DNA from: Chrysomallon squamiferum
Taxonomy: Eukaryota > Mollusca > Gastropoda > Neomphalida > Peltospiridae
NCBI GenBank assembly: GCA_012295275.1
Contig: CM022670.1
Location: 25,668,244-25,732,243, forward strand
DNA: 64,000 nucleotides
Reading direction: 5' to 3'
In this document: piece after piece, positions 1 to 14,904 of the stretch
Numbering within the stretch: position 1 is the stretch's first letter
Layout: every line of letters begins with the position of its first letter
Notes under the pieces: generated by a model
Told to the model about the DNA's origin: nothing
Database searches by the model: none
Seen by the model: the letters and a program-made list of their open reading frames with translations, nothing else
Position numbers and translations under genes: made by a program

Positions 1-268
1 TTAGTGGTTATGGTATCAATAGTAGTAATGGTAGTGGTAGTGGTGGTAGTGGTTACTATAGTAGTCGTAGTGTATGTTATGTTTTGTGGTTGTTGTTTTG
101 GTTTTTTTTTTTTTTTTGTTTTTTTTTTTATAAATGAAAGGATACGAGAAAAACAATTTCATTACAATATTTAGCCCATTTTTGATATTATTTATCAGCT
201 TTTAATGCACTTTACATGAAAAAATATATGTTCTTCAAATTATTATAAACACAATAATTTATTTACAG
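1..268. other. 5' edge: intron and low-complexity DNA
   Basis: No coding sequence is visible. The first 80 bases are degenerate GGT/AGT repeat, followed by T-rich DNA and an ordinary intron 3' end whose acceptor (TTTACAG) lies at 262-268. The exon after it starts out of phase and without a Met, so the protease gene begins upstream of the window. Confidence 0.7.
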
Positions 269-1355
269 CATTTTTCTTCTGCGGCGACATCATTTTGTAT
301 GACAACGAAGTCCGGTTTTTATCCAGCCAAGATATTCCCGCGGTACAATGTCTATGGCGGCTGTCTGCTCCTAAAGAATACATTCTTGTCATCGCTTCAC
401 TGCCGACTCCATTTGACCTGAGTTATGACTGCGAGTAAGTCTTACACGAAAGAACATTATTACTGAAAACGAGATTAATTCGACATTACTGTACCCTTGC
501 GAATATAACAATAACATTGTTATGAAATAGTAAAAGCAATTAATGAAGCAAAACCTTAGTATGCTCAGTTGAATCTATATCATCTTAATACAAGCTTTAA
601 TAAAACGATGACGATGATGATGATGATGATGATGGTTATGATGATGAATGATGGAGTATTGGTTGTGATGATAAAGATAATGAAAACGATGATGATATGT
701 AGTGGTGACAATGTTAAAGATGATGATGATTATGATAGATGGTTGAGTTTTGCTTGTAAAGATAAAAATGGTGAAAACGACGATGATATATAGTGGTGAT
801 AATAACAAAGATGATGATTATGATGATGGCGATCATCATGATAATAGAAATAATAATAGAGCAGTAATAAATAACAGTAGTAGCAGATGTAGTGGTCGTT
901 GTAGTAGCAGTTAGTAGTAGTTATAGTAGTAGTAGTAATAGTAGTAAACACAATATTAGTACACAATATTAGTACTAATGGGTGTTTTTTACAGACAAGC
1001 TTCAGTTGCACTTTTCGAAGGTGATCTCGACAGTTTGGAAAGTGTTGGACAGTTCTGCTGGAACAGACCAGTACAGTACATCTCAACTACGAATACTATG
1101 CTGATTTTGTTTAATTCTGTAAATACTGTAAAAACCAAGAAATACACACTTAGTTTAAGCCGAGTCAGGTTAGGTAAGTAAGAAACACATATTTAGGAAG
1201 AGAGAGGGTGAGAAAGAGAGATAAAAGGGTAAGGTGAAAGAAAGACAGATAGAGGGAGCAAGAATGAGAGGGATGGTTTGTGAACGACATTTCATAGAGA
1301 AGAAGTATGATAACAGTGAGAGGATCCAAAGAAAAGACAGAAAATAGGAGTGGTA

Positions 1356-1421
<66 letters not shown>

Positions 1422-4024
1422 AAAACTAAATTAATATTTGTCCACAGATAGTGAAGATCCATGCAACAATACTGTCACAGAAGCTGGATACCTGTTTAGT
1501 ATAGAATACCCTGAAAACTATCTTCCCGATACGCTGTGTTTGTATCGCATAAAGGCGAGTACATAAATGTCAAATGGAAATACCGAGTCAAAAATAAAAT
1601 AAAATAAAAATAAATAGAATAAGTAGAATAAAAAAAATAATAATAATAAACGAAATAGACATTTTTTCGATGGATATTATCATTTATTTTATTAACCACA
1701 TTTGTTGGGTTATACAGAAGAGATAAATAGTATAAAAATAGACATAAAAATAAACATAAGAATCTATGCATTGAACTATCTAATAAAAATATGTGTTTAA
1801 TTCAGATGCTTGATTTGCAGGCACCAGATAAAAAAAGGATCAAGCTGACATTTGTTGATTTCATGCTTGAAAACAGTAACTGTACATTTGATTTTCTAAC
1901 TGTGCACGACGGAAACAGTTCTGGTATTACTTGCATCTTCTGTTCATTTTAGACAACATTAACTTCACTGTAATTTATCTTGAAGAAATATCGTAACTAG
2001 GTTTAAGGTTAAATATAATGAACTGAGTGACTACCATTATTTGATAGCAAGATGTGTACATTAATATTACGACAGTGGAATATTTTGAAATAAACAATAG
2101 TCTGAAATAGTTTAACAATTAACATGTCGTAAAACAATATATTATAATTTATAATCATAAAATTCGTCTACTTCTTTTGAAACAGAAAAAAAGAAAGAAA
2201 AAAAGATATTGAAAAAAATGAAGAAAATTCAATGATTTCTTAATCTTATTTTCTACTTAGACTCTATTCAGATTGGAAAATATTGTGGTCAAATCAAACC
2301 TGAACCCGTTGTTTCTTCGTCTTCTGATTTATTCCTGCAATTCAGATCCGACTACGAGCTACAAGACAAGGGATTTAAACTTCACGTTGAATTTATAGGC
2401 GAAAAACCGTATGATGGTATGCTAATTTTAGAATGGAAAACATACACACACATACACACACACGTATTTCATAAGTTTAACTAATAAAGTATATTAACTA
2501 AATTACGAAGTAAAAAGTTCTAAAGATATTTTAAATTATAATATCGTTGTATTTAAACCAAGTGGTTGACTCAACGAATGATTTACTGACAGAATAATTC
2601 AATTAAATGTTAATTAACTGACCGGCTGATTCATGAAGATGTGAATGGAAGTATTTCTGAATTTATCGTATTTATATTTGATAGCTGGATACATTCATTC
2701 ATTTACTGATGTTTGTCTTCTGTTTTTATTACTTACATGTGCAGACTGCAACCGAGTTATTACAATGCTGGGTGAGACACTGAGCAGTCCAATGTCTAAC
2801 AACAGTAAATATCAACAAGGAAAACATTGTGTGACCAAACTGATAGCTCCAGTCAGTCACAGAGTTGCTCTTTACTTTGATGTGATTGATATAGAGAAAA
2901 GTCCTGAATGTTTCTTAGACCATGTAACAGTAACTGACCCAAATATTAAAGGTACCTACCTACTTTTATCCCATTAATGAATTTGGATCATGTTGAATTA
3001 TTATATCAAATTAATAGATAGTTTGATTTCATTATGTTAAAATGGTAAACATATTTTCTCATCAGGAAAAATTAAGTAGTTAGTTTTGGGAAATTCATTA
3101 TAAAACATATCTATTGATGATGTCTGAGAACTGATTTAGAAATATCTTCATGCATTCATATGGACAAACAAGACAATTTCACTTGCGCCACTGACCCAAG
3201 GTCAAATTCAATAATCTTTTGAAATATTCCTATGTTGGAAATAATACATTTTAAAAAAAAATCCTTGTTAAATCATCTTTCAAGAATTACCACATTACAG
3301 CAAGATTGATCAACCGTCTGTGGTCGTTCAAATATTGGCTGTTATACCAATTTTTATCAAAACTGCGAAATTTTATATTTCGGAAACCTCCTGTCCGACC
3401 ATGCTAAAAATGGAAGTATCGCCTTTTTCTGGCCATTTTGTCTAAAAACAAATTTTCAGCCCAATCGCTGCTGATGAATTTCATTTTCCATTTATTTTGG
3501 GTAACCTGACACGGATTGAGTTATGTACATTAACAAATTCATTGCCAAATTTATCAAGTTTTGTATTCGTTTATTTTAAAGCAAAGTATAATTTTGTTTT
3601 CACTCATTATATTGTTTAAGCACAAAGTTAATATTAATTTATTTACAGGTTCAAACTCATTTAGACTATGTGGTGACCATGAACCAGGACCGAATTACGT
3701 TTCAAAGGAACGAGAACTCGAATTAGAATTTCAAAGTGATTATAAGGTGGAAGCGAGAGGTTATTTAGCTACATATAATTTCATTCATGAAAATAAAATT
3801 GGTAAATAAGCATTTCTACTCATGCTGGTTTTCTTTTCTTTTATTCGATATAGGTATAAATAAGACTGTTTGTATTTTTGGTTTATTTCTACACATTATT
3901 TTCAATATATATATATATATATATATATATGTTATTACTGCTATACTACGACTATTGTAATTCTTCTTATTATTATTACTACTACTACTACTACTACTCC
4001 TGTTATTAATTTTATTATTATTCA

Positions 4025-4072
<48 letters not shown>

Positions 4073-5916
4073 GACGCAGATTTTGATAACAAGAACATTA
4101 TTTCAAAACGGCAGTGTTGTGCTGGAGGAACGTGTTATAATGATGGTGATGGAAATAAATGTCTTTGTCAAACTGGTTTCGTTCCACCTGAGTGCACACA
4201 GAGGGTACGTATGTAAATTAATCTACTTTCTAAATAATCGCAGTTTAAATCCTTATGATTACTTAGTTCGATTTATTCAAAAAAAATATATTTCTAATAT
4301 TGTTAGAGTGTTGCTTTGCTGTTGTTGTTATTTCGTCTCAGACATGCATGACTGACCTTAATCTTGTGTTGCAGTCCCTGTATTATTATTTCCCTCTTTT
4401 GACTAATTTGTCAAATGCTGTAATATACACCATTTTGTCTTTGAACAAAACAATGTATGTAAATAATTTACACACACACACGCACACACGCACATACACA
4501 TGAAGAGCATATTTTCAAAAAGAGCTTATAGACCATTTAAAAAGAGAAAAGAAAAACTGAAAATGATATAATTATAAGCCTCCCTTGCACTATCAATAAC
4601 AGTTTAGTGGTCCTGTAGTATTGCAAGTCTTTACTTTAAAACAATCATCAATCAGTATCAGTCAGTACATTAAACACAAGTATGACAATAATAGGTGGTT
4701 GCCATTCTGCAATTAAGCTATTCATATATATATATATAAAGATTACGTAAGTTGTATTTTCCTTATAATAGGAAACAGGATGTTGTTTGGAAGATGATTT
4801 TGCTTTATTTTTATCAGCTTGGCTTTATAGAAAGAACAGCCAACTCTTCAGTCAAATTATCTCATACGATCAGCCTCAAATGTCGTGTGAATCACCCACA
4901 CAGGATTATAGTTTGGTAAGTGGAGATCAAAACTTTTAAATATTCGTGCCACCACTAAATACAGTTTTAAAGTGAAATCATAATACTATCATTATTACAT
5001 CAAAAACAAAGTTCATAAATAGGATAATATTATTTGAGTAACATACACTATTTCTATTAAACTTCAAAAATATATTTATACTTCTGTACAACATATATAT
5101 AAATTTGTCTGTAACGGTTTAGTATTATATTGATGGAACTGGAAACGTAACTGGTTGTAGGTTTTTTAACGAAACGAAGGTGTCGAACAAGCTGTTACCT
5201 CACAATATCAACAATAACGGTGATCTTGTAATACCTATTGTTCAGACTGTACATGAGGGGTCTTACAAGTGTGAAGTGTTAGCAAGCGGAACACTAATGT
5301 CACACTCTATATGGCTGAATGTTGAGAAAAAAGGTAAACAGTATAAGAAAAGAGATAGTTTTAAAATACTTGTAAAATATGTAAAATACTTTTTTGTACT
5401 TACACACATTTAAACCAAAAACATTTGCCAGTACCTACATCAGTATGCACGTTAACACGAACACACCTATCTACATATTTACATACAAAAATATATATAC
5501 ATACACATACATACATAGCTATATATATATATATATATATATATGTTCATGGCCATCTGAAGTGTATTGTATCTTATCAGGAAGTACTAGACTATGCATT
5601 TCCGAACATGAACTAGGAAGTTTATCATTTCTACTGAACTGGCTAGAGTCGTATCTGTAGTGTTATATTATCACTTTAAATATCTGAAATTTCATGGATA
5701 TTATGACATTTGTGGGTTTTTTAATGTCGATTGTAGTGAGTGGTGTGTCATTGAATGATACTGGTGGTATCCAGAGGGTTTAAATCCATACTGCTATGTT
5801 CTTTTAAGGGAGGAATGTATACATAAAACATTAAGCGTGCGTTTATATGTCAGTTCGTGCTTCTGATGTTTTGCATTTGTCTATCCGATATTATATACAT
5901 GGAATTATTAATATGT

Positions 5917-5959
<43 letters not shown>

Positions 5960-8900
5960 TGTACATGTATATATGATCAAATGCGTAAGCATACACAAAT
6001 TCACAAACACACATACGCACAGAAAAACTTACACAGATTAAAATACATGAAAGGCACATTCAGAATGTAAGAAAATATTTTACCTGGGTATCATTTTTGA
6101 ATTATGAAAGATTGTGCTATTCTAAATGAGAATTTATTTATTCATTCATATATTCATTTATTTATTTATTAAGTCAGTTATTCATTCGTTCATTCATTTG
6201 TTTGTTTGTTTGTTTCTTTATTTTTTTTTAATAATTTGTTTTATTGATTTGTTTATTTATTAATTTGTTAGCTCTGACTTGTGGATGGAACGTCACTCTC
6301 TCAACTAATGATGCGCAGTTTCTGTCAAGTCCAAACAGCGTATCTGGTTCGTACATCAACAACGCTGATTGTCTGTGGAGAATTTCAGCGCCCCGGGGAA
6401 ACAGAATTATAATCGCCTCTGATTCGTTCTTGTTGGAGCCTAGTTGTGATTGTCTGTAAGAACATCTAAGAATATTTCTTTAATTAATATTAAAATATTA
6501 GTTCAAGATTTAAAAAAAGTGAAATCATGATACATTTTCTTGTTCTTGTCAAGGTATGACTTTGTGGAACTTCTTCAAGGCAATATCAGTCACGTGGTCA
6601 GTGCTGGCAGATTTTGTTGGGATAATCCTATATACTTCATTTCTACATCTGAAACAGTGTTTATTAGGTTTCACTCGGATGATTCCGTAAATGCGACGGG
6701 CTTCTTGCTAAGTCTGAAAAGAACTGAGGAAAGTGAGTTGTACAGTCAGTTGATACAAATATTATTATCAGTTATTCACATCAGAATGAACGATTATTAA
6801 TTTAACAATTTACTGATGATGATAACAGTAACAACGACAAGAAAAACAACAACAACGACAATAAATAGAAGAAGAAACCTGAAGAGTAAGCTATATAAAA
6901 CACGTAAAGAGTCAGCAAAGTATAAGGAGCCAGATGGACATTAAATAAAATAAACTTAAACAATATTTATTTACTAATATATTTTTACACACACACACAC
7001 ACGGACACACACACACAAATATATATATATATATATATTTGGTTATGCAAGATCGTAATGCTGACTAAACTAAGGGGGATTACGGTTTTAAAACAACACA
7101 AATACAAATTACTAAAATACCATGTCAGTGAATATCCATAGAAATCTGTGACACTCAATTATTACTTGTTTTCTTTTAATGTTTTCTAAACATGAAATGT
7201 GTCTGTTTATAGATGCTGCTGCACAGTGTAATAATACCATCACCAGCCAGGGCCTTATATCTAGAATTAAATATCCTGAACATTTCCCAACCAACACTTT
7301 GTGTTTATATCTCATACATGTACGTACTTTAACTAAACTCCTTAAACAGTTTTATAAAATAATCAGAAAACTTATCTGTCATTTGATATCTTTGAACACA
7401 AAGAGAAATGCATACAATATATCAAAACAGCTGGACATATATAATATTAAATATTTGTTATGCATGGTGTATAACGATTATATTTATGTATGTGTATGAG
7501 TATTTGTGTCGTATATATATGCATGCATATACGTGTTCGTAAGATAATGAATACCTAAATAAAGTATACCAGTATAAATTTAATATTCTTTGAATTATCA
7601 TATTTATTCAAAATAAATGTTTCAAACAAAATGCTCCCGCGAAAGAAGTGTAATAAAACTTTATTAAATGTAAAGTAATATTAAATTTTATTTCAGGCGC
7701 CTGAAGGAAATCGAATAAATCTCACTTTTATTGATTTCCAACAGGAACATTTGCTCTGTTCTGATTATCTTACTGTGTATGATGGACCCAGCTCAGGTAT
7801 ATCAGAGTATTAAAGGTTAATTTGAGTTAACGTTGTTCTCATAAAAATCAGTAAATAGATTAGGTACCACATTATTTGTAACATTGGAGTTTCGAAAATG
7901 TTTTCAATATTTTCACTAAATATCGATGTTTTGATTTATTTTAAATTTTCTTTGAAAAGTATAAATATTTTAACCATGCAAAGTCTATCAGGATTAAACG
8001 TTAAAATTCATTACTATTCACGTCGATTAAAATTAATTTGCTTTACAGAATTTTTTCTCATCATAATCTGTCTATTTATAACGATAAATGAAATAATTTT
8101 TCAAGGTATTTCATATCACACATTTACAGGAAGCACGAAAATTGGAAGCTTCGGTTGTCGAAACAATCCAGTGTCTATCATTTCATCTTCTAGTGATGTA
8201 TTGCTGGTGCATAAATTTGACCATGATCTTGAACACAAAGGTTTTAAAACACAGATTCAGTTCTTTACTGAAACTACAGAAAAGATGTACTCTGTTTTCT
8301 ACAAGCCTGCACAAGAATCATATGATCCAGGTAAATATTAGCAGATTTACTAGTATACAAATAAGTGTGCAAGGCATCTGTAGCATTGATTTCAGGTTAT
8401 TTTTTTGTATTAATAATTTAATGTTGCAGTATATATATAAATAAGAATTAATTAATTAAATAACTGAATGTCTGCAACAGTATTACGAAAAAAATATTGT
8501 TATAAAATAAATAATAAATCTAAAAAGTAACAAAATGAAAATTATTCCACTTAAAAAAAAAAAAGTAAAATAAACTGTATTTGAGTTTCATGTATAATAA
8601 TGAAAATATAAATTTGAAAAACTAGTTTGAATAGTGTTAAATATATACAAATCAACATTATTATCTTTCAGAATGTACAGAAACTATTTCGATGCTCGGT
8701 CGCAATCTAACAAGTCCTAATTACGGCACCAGCACACCAACACAAAACAAACACTGTCAGACAACTATACTAGCTCCTGCCAATCACTTAGTAAAGCTGA
8801 ACTTTGAAAAAATAGACATTGAAAAAAGCAGCGAATGTCTATTTGATCATCTCACAATAAAGGATGGTAATGAAAACAATTAATATAACCGATTTGAAAA

Positions 8901-11820
8901 TAATGGTTTTTGGTTCTATGACTTGTTATGTATATTAGAGGTGTTATCCTTTCCGGACGATATGGAAACAATAAATAATAAGAAACACCAAGAATATGTC
9001 ATTAATTAGCAGAAATTTTGATGCTTTAATTTAATTCAGCAATAAAGCTTTTTCTGAGTTTAAAATAAATAACGACTTTTAACAATTATAAGACCTGAAG
9101 CTTGCACCTAACTCACACCTAACTAAAACACTTTACTTGTAAAGTTCAGTGTACTCAGCTTTGTTTGATATGTTGCAGGATCAATCCTGCTTATTGCCCC
9201 AGCTGAATGATTTCCGAGTCCAGCCACTGCGTTATGACGAGTTTATCAATGGTCATTGTTTGTTTTCCTGTTTGTAGAAAATACGTACCAAAAATACTCG
9301 CTTCTATTCGGTAACAGTAATCCTTGATAAAACCGTAGAGGGTTTCGTCTTTGATATCATCAATACATAGACAAATATATAAATAATTAATTCTTAACAA
9401 CTATTAGTATTAAAAAGTGCTGATGACTCTTTTAGTATTCATCCAATCATTGATAAATCAAACAATTATTTTAATGATACTTTACTACTGAGATAATTTA
9501 CAAGCGAACTGTTAGTGAGAAAAAAATGGCATAAATATTTGACTGTACTTTTAGGTACAAATTCCATAAGACTCTGCGGTTACCATGGCAAAGGCTTTTC
9601 ACTTGAATCCAGAGACAGAAAAGTAGAGCTTGAATATCAAACTGACAGCAGTTTTCAATCTGAGGGATACTTTGCAACGTACAGTTTTGTGTCAGCCACG
9701 ACAGAAGGTTTAAATATTTATATACTAAAACCTCCAGTATATTGGAAGTCCTGACAGGAATTTATATTTCATTTATTTTATATTATTTAATTACTGAAAG
9801 GTTAAAGACTTTGTAATATTTTCTAAAACTTAGTTGTACATCAAAATTAATACTATCTAATATGTTCATTATGCAACCAAAGACAGTAATATTTCTCCTA
9901 TACAGTCAGATATGCCAACATCAAATGTAATTTTAAAAGACTTTGTTTGAAACTGAATTCCCATAAGTATTAGATTTTATAATCAAAATGTTAATTAGAA
10001 TTTCATCTTTTGGGAAAATAGTAAAACTGTGTAATGTGCTGCCAGTAAGGATATGGCAGAAGATAGTGGATATTCCTTATTTTGCACAGTCTTCATTGGC
10101 ATACCTTTACTGTACACCACTAATATGCAATATTTTATTTAAGAAAATAATAAAAATGTTTTATGTTTGACTTTCGGATTTAGATGATGGTCATGAAAAT
10201 GATTTCAGCTGTGGAGAACAATTTTGTGTTTCTAATGCTACATGTTACAACGACGGTGATGGAAATAAATGCGCTTGTTTGAATGGACTCGTGCCTCCAA
10301 ACTGTACAGAAATGGTAAACGTCTTTAATGCTTAATTTGTTTTCTATAAATTTTCATACTTACTAATTCTTGTCTTCACAACACACCAGTTCATACAGTA
10401 CTATGTTCTGTATTTAGTTAAGAAGCATTTCAAATATAAATGTTTCATTGAATTTGCTGCAGAATGTGTAACGACAGCAATGTACAGAGTGAAAGTCTGG
10501 CTGTGAAAGTTTCAGAAAAAAAAATGTATGATTGTATAGAGCGCGTTTTGTTTAGAAATATCTAATGCTCTAAGCTTTAGAAAAACAAAATTTAAAATGA
10601 GTAAGCTCTTTCAAAATACTACCGTTTTGTTTATTACAATTGTTTTGACGCAGTAATATAATTATGTAATGCTATATATATATATATATATGTGCGTGTA
10701 TCTGTGAGTGTGTGTTTTTGTTTTGTGTGTGTGTGTGTGTGTTTGCGTGCATGTTTTAATATTAGTTTTTTTCTAATTGCTATTTTGTTTATTATTATTT
10801 CTCATTTTCTCGAGTTTATTAAATAGCTGTAGTTTTCATTGTTATCTCAAAATCCAGTTTGACTTCACTGAAAAATCAGCCAATTTGACAGCCGAACTAT
10901 TTAAATCCATTAAAATTAAATGTCGAGTAAATCATCCGTATCGGATCATAGTTTGGTAAGTTGCTGATGTCTAATACATTTACAGTTTATATATTTTTTA
11001 TGCTTTTAAAAAAAAAAAAATGATGTTCAGAAGAATGTCTTCATGGACTTGGTCTGCCTTAATTACTGTTATTTAATGTATGCAATATGAAAGAGAATTA
11101 CATGCCATTGTTGCAGAAATAAGATGTTATTTTTTTAATAGTTGCATGTACATGTGTGTTTTGGAAAAATTAATATTTAAACTTGTATAAATATGTTTTT
11201 TAATTTTTTTTTATTTATAAATTTATATATATTTTTTTATAATACATTTCCTTGATTATATTAAGAGACATATATATAAAGAAAATTTGAAATTTTATAT
11301 TAATTTGCAGTTACATATTATTGGTATTATCAAACTTATATTCATCAATGCTTTTTCCTATTTTTTAACGTTAAACGGAAACAAGTACACAAATTATTTA
11401 TTGTAATCTACACGCTCAGGTACTTCGGTGATTCAGTGATTACATCGTCTAAGACTCATACAGTAGACTCGAATGGTGATCTCACGATACGTCATGTCCA
11501 GTCCAGTGACCAGGGAAGTTACAGGTGCGAGGTTCTGGCTAGCAGAATGGTAGTGTCACATTCAGTGTGGCTGAGGGTCAAAGAAAGGAGAGGTAGAACT
11601 CACTAATGTAACATTTTAGAGTAACTGTTCTTCAAATATTTTTAGATAGAGTCTAACATTTTAGAACGGTTTAGAGATTTTTGTAAAAAATCACTTTTAC
11701 TTGCATGCACTAAAGGAACATCTTTCTACAAGTTTTATCAGTGGTGAATAAACCCAGTTTTATTATTTATTCTTATTTTATTCAATTATTAAACTGCATC
11801 GTTAACTGCTTCTGTTGCTG

Positions 11821-11863
<43 letters not shown>

Positions 11864-14264
11864 GCATCATAATCATTATCATCATTTGAATTTTTTATGT
11901 AGTATTTAAAATAATAATAATAATCATAATAGAAATTTAATTTATAATCTATTCTTAATAATGGAACGAAATAAATAATTATTGTTTCTTCTATCTGATT
12001 ATTACTTCAGAAAGCATATGCGGGATTTCAAATATATTACTTCATTCGAGATACAAACGTAATCTACGAAGGAAAAGAATTATCAGCCACAGAATTTTAG
12101 GATTTCATTCAAAGCATATAGTAAACATTCCTTGGCAAGCGTTTCTTTGGACGACACGATACGTAAGAATTATCTTTTTGTCTTCTCTAGATACGTTTCA
12201 TAGAGATAATTGTAAAGAAAACGTTAATGTTCAAGAAGGTAATAAAGTCCATTCTAAGGATAAATTATCTAATTATTCTATTCCACTGTTTCTGATACTG
12301 ACTAAAATTTGTTAGAGATAAAATATAATTAATTCTTAGAATTTAAAAATATTCATTCATTCATTCATTCATTTATTGATCTATCCATCTGTCTATTCAT
12401 TCATTCATTTGTTTATCTTAAAATGTTACCCCAAAACAAAACATAATTATAACAATAACATGCTAATGGTTCTTAAATACTGTGTTTTTGTTTAAGAATA
12501 TCACTTTCTGTGGTGGCGCTATAATCTCTGAGCGATGGATTCTCACTGTGGCTCATTGCATAACTAAATACGGAAACAGAGAAAAAAACGTTGCATTTAA
12601 CACTAACGAAGTGTTTGTTTATGCCGGAACGGGTAACTGCGTGGCACGATCCGAGGAGACCCCTTTAATGAAAATTAAATCATTCAGGATTCATCCACGT
12701 TACGGAAAAATGAATATTTACAATAACGACATTGCTCTGATAAAGCTTCAAAGATTCTTTCCAGTTTTCGGACGCCATTCGTCCTATATGCATGCCAACA
12801 CCACAAGAAGCGAAATGGCTGGCGAAGCCGGGAACGTATGGCGTTGTATCTGGTTGTGGTTACACCAAACAAAAGAGGCCAGCTGAATGGTTGAAGTATG
12901 TTGAAGTACCAATAAAAGATAAAGAAACGTGTCTCAATTCAGTCTCCGAAAAACTAAGGACACCGGAATCTTCGTTCTGTGCTGGATACGAGAAAGCAGG
13001 AGAAGGAGACGCGTGTCAAGGAGACAGTGGAGGGCCGCTGGTTGTGCAGTACGATAATCGCTGGTATTTGATTGGACTTGTATCTCATGGCGACGACTGT
13101 GACAGGAGTTCTAAGTATGGGTTCTACACGAACGTCAGTCATTACTATTACTGGATTAAACCATATACAGGTTTGAGACATACATTTCTTCACAAATAGT
13201 AGTTGAGCATTTTTGACTGTTTGAGAACACTTTTTTTAGATAATTCATGGAAGATACTAGTATTTGAAACAATTGACCTAGACGTTATAAATTATGGTTA
13301 AAGACATATTCATTCATAACAAAGATGCCACGGTTTTGTTTAGATTTTAACGTTTAAAGCTCCTGATACGACTTTTCAAGAATTGCTTGTTTAACAATCA
13401 GAATTAACATGTAACTCGATATTTGTCCGTCACTAATGTTCAACAATTATTATCGGAATTACTTTTTCAGAAATATTTAATGCTATTTATTTTCCACATC
13501 TAAGTTTAATTTTATATTACTACTTCTTTACTATGATTTTTTATTTTTAACTTTTTGTTGTCATTAAAAGAGTCAAAATTTTATTTACTTTTTTTTTTTT
13601 ATTAGATGGCTGTGGACTGAAATCAGAAAGTGCGGATGAAAACGACTCCCCGCAGTTTAGAATTTATGGCGGTGAAATAGCGGATGTTGGATTTCTTCCT
13701 TGGGTGGCAGGTATCGCAGTGATGAAAAGAAAGAATAAAACTAATGTGTACCACTGTGCCGGGGTCATTCTGGGTGAATACTGGATCCTCACAGCCGCTC
13801 ACTGTGTACAGTAAGTATTCCAGAAAAAGACTTTACATAGTTTGTACAGTAGTTAGTGATAGCGTGATTCAGTTTAATCAGCATATATCTGAATAAACCA
13901 AGATGCCCGATCTAACCAAACAGTCTATATAATGGAGTAATATTCCAATATGTAGTGTTAAAAAACTAATGATAAATTAAATCGTTTCATATTTATAATG
14001 TTTAAATTAGTAAATGTTTTTAAGTTCCCGAACAGTGTTTTAATAATTATTTTTTTCATTAATTAATTTTATATTCATTTACTTTAGTAAATAGATAATC
14101 AGACTTAATTTGTCTAGACACTCGATATAACCAAGTACTTATGCAGCCAATGATTATAAAATATAATGTTTTTTTTTAGTTTATTTTATAATTTTATTCG
14201 TGGCAGCAGTAGTAATAGTACTATCAGTAGTAATAGTACTATCAGTAGTAATAGTACTAATAGT

Positions 14265-14337
<73 letters not shown>

Positions 14338-14865
14338 AGTAATAGTAGTAGTAGTAGAAATAGCAGTATTTTTATTAATTATTTATTTATTTTACAGCGG
14401 AAGAGGTACACTTTTAAGGAAAGTGTTTGTCTATGTAGGATCTACAGGAGTTGCAGATACAAAATCGTTTCGAATAACTGGAGCTAATATATTTTTACTT
14501 CCAGACTATCATCCTGGTACTTAGAATACATTTTCCCTTATTGAATTGCAAACCTCTATAAAATTGCTTTTAAAAATAGCAGTATTAGTAAAATAAAAAA
14601 TCTTAACTTTCATAATTTTATTTTTTTAAATCACTCCCAGTACCGCAAATAAATTTTTCTTCGTTAGAAAACTCCATACGAGATTTTTATTTAATAATTA
14701 TGTCCTTCATCATTCGCAGCAACATTACATTTTTTTCAGCGTCATTCATTTGTACTGCATATAGTAATATTAAGTAAGAAATTATAATACTCAATGCCTG
14801 TTTAAACATGAGTATCTAAGTCCGTGTTATATGCTTTTTCAACGTGTTTTTGTATGTATTGGTTG

Positions 14866-14904
<39 letters not shown>

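Larger units (their letters stand above)
269..5333 (+). other. Protease module A: CUB1-CUB2-CUB3-EGF-Ig (10 exons)
   Basis: CUB1 (269-1173) has the four expected cysteines, in the contexts FCGD, QCLW, YDCE and QFCW, and ends in ISTTNTMLILF. CUB2 (1448-2416) carries the calcium-site pattern CTFDFLTVHDG. CUB3 spans 2745-3801. The EGF-like domain (4074-4204) has six cysteines, including CYNDGDGNKCLC. The Ig domain (4818-5333) shows LKCRVNHPHRIIVW across the intron, then EGSYKCEV. CUB, EGF and Ig modules usually mediate extracellular protein or carbohydrate binding, so this arm probably positions the protease on a target. The acceptor before the EGF exon sits directly against a TTA microsatellite. 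Confidence 0.85.

Noticed and set aside
3870-4355. 161-codon frame across the TA and TTA repeats
   Set aside because: Mostly repeat translation; it overlaps the EGF exon (4074-4204) in another frame.
9191-9400. 69-codon minus-strand frame inside a protease intron
   Set aside because: No start context, splice partner or recognisable motif.
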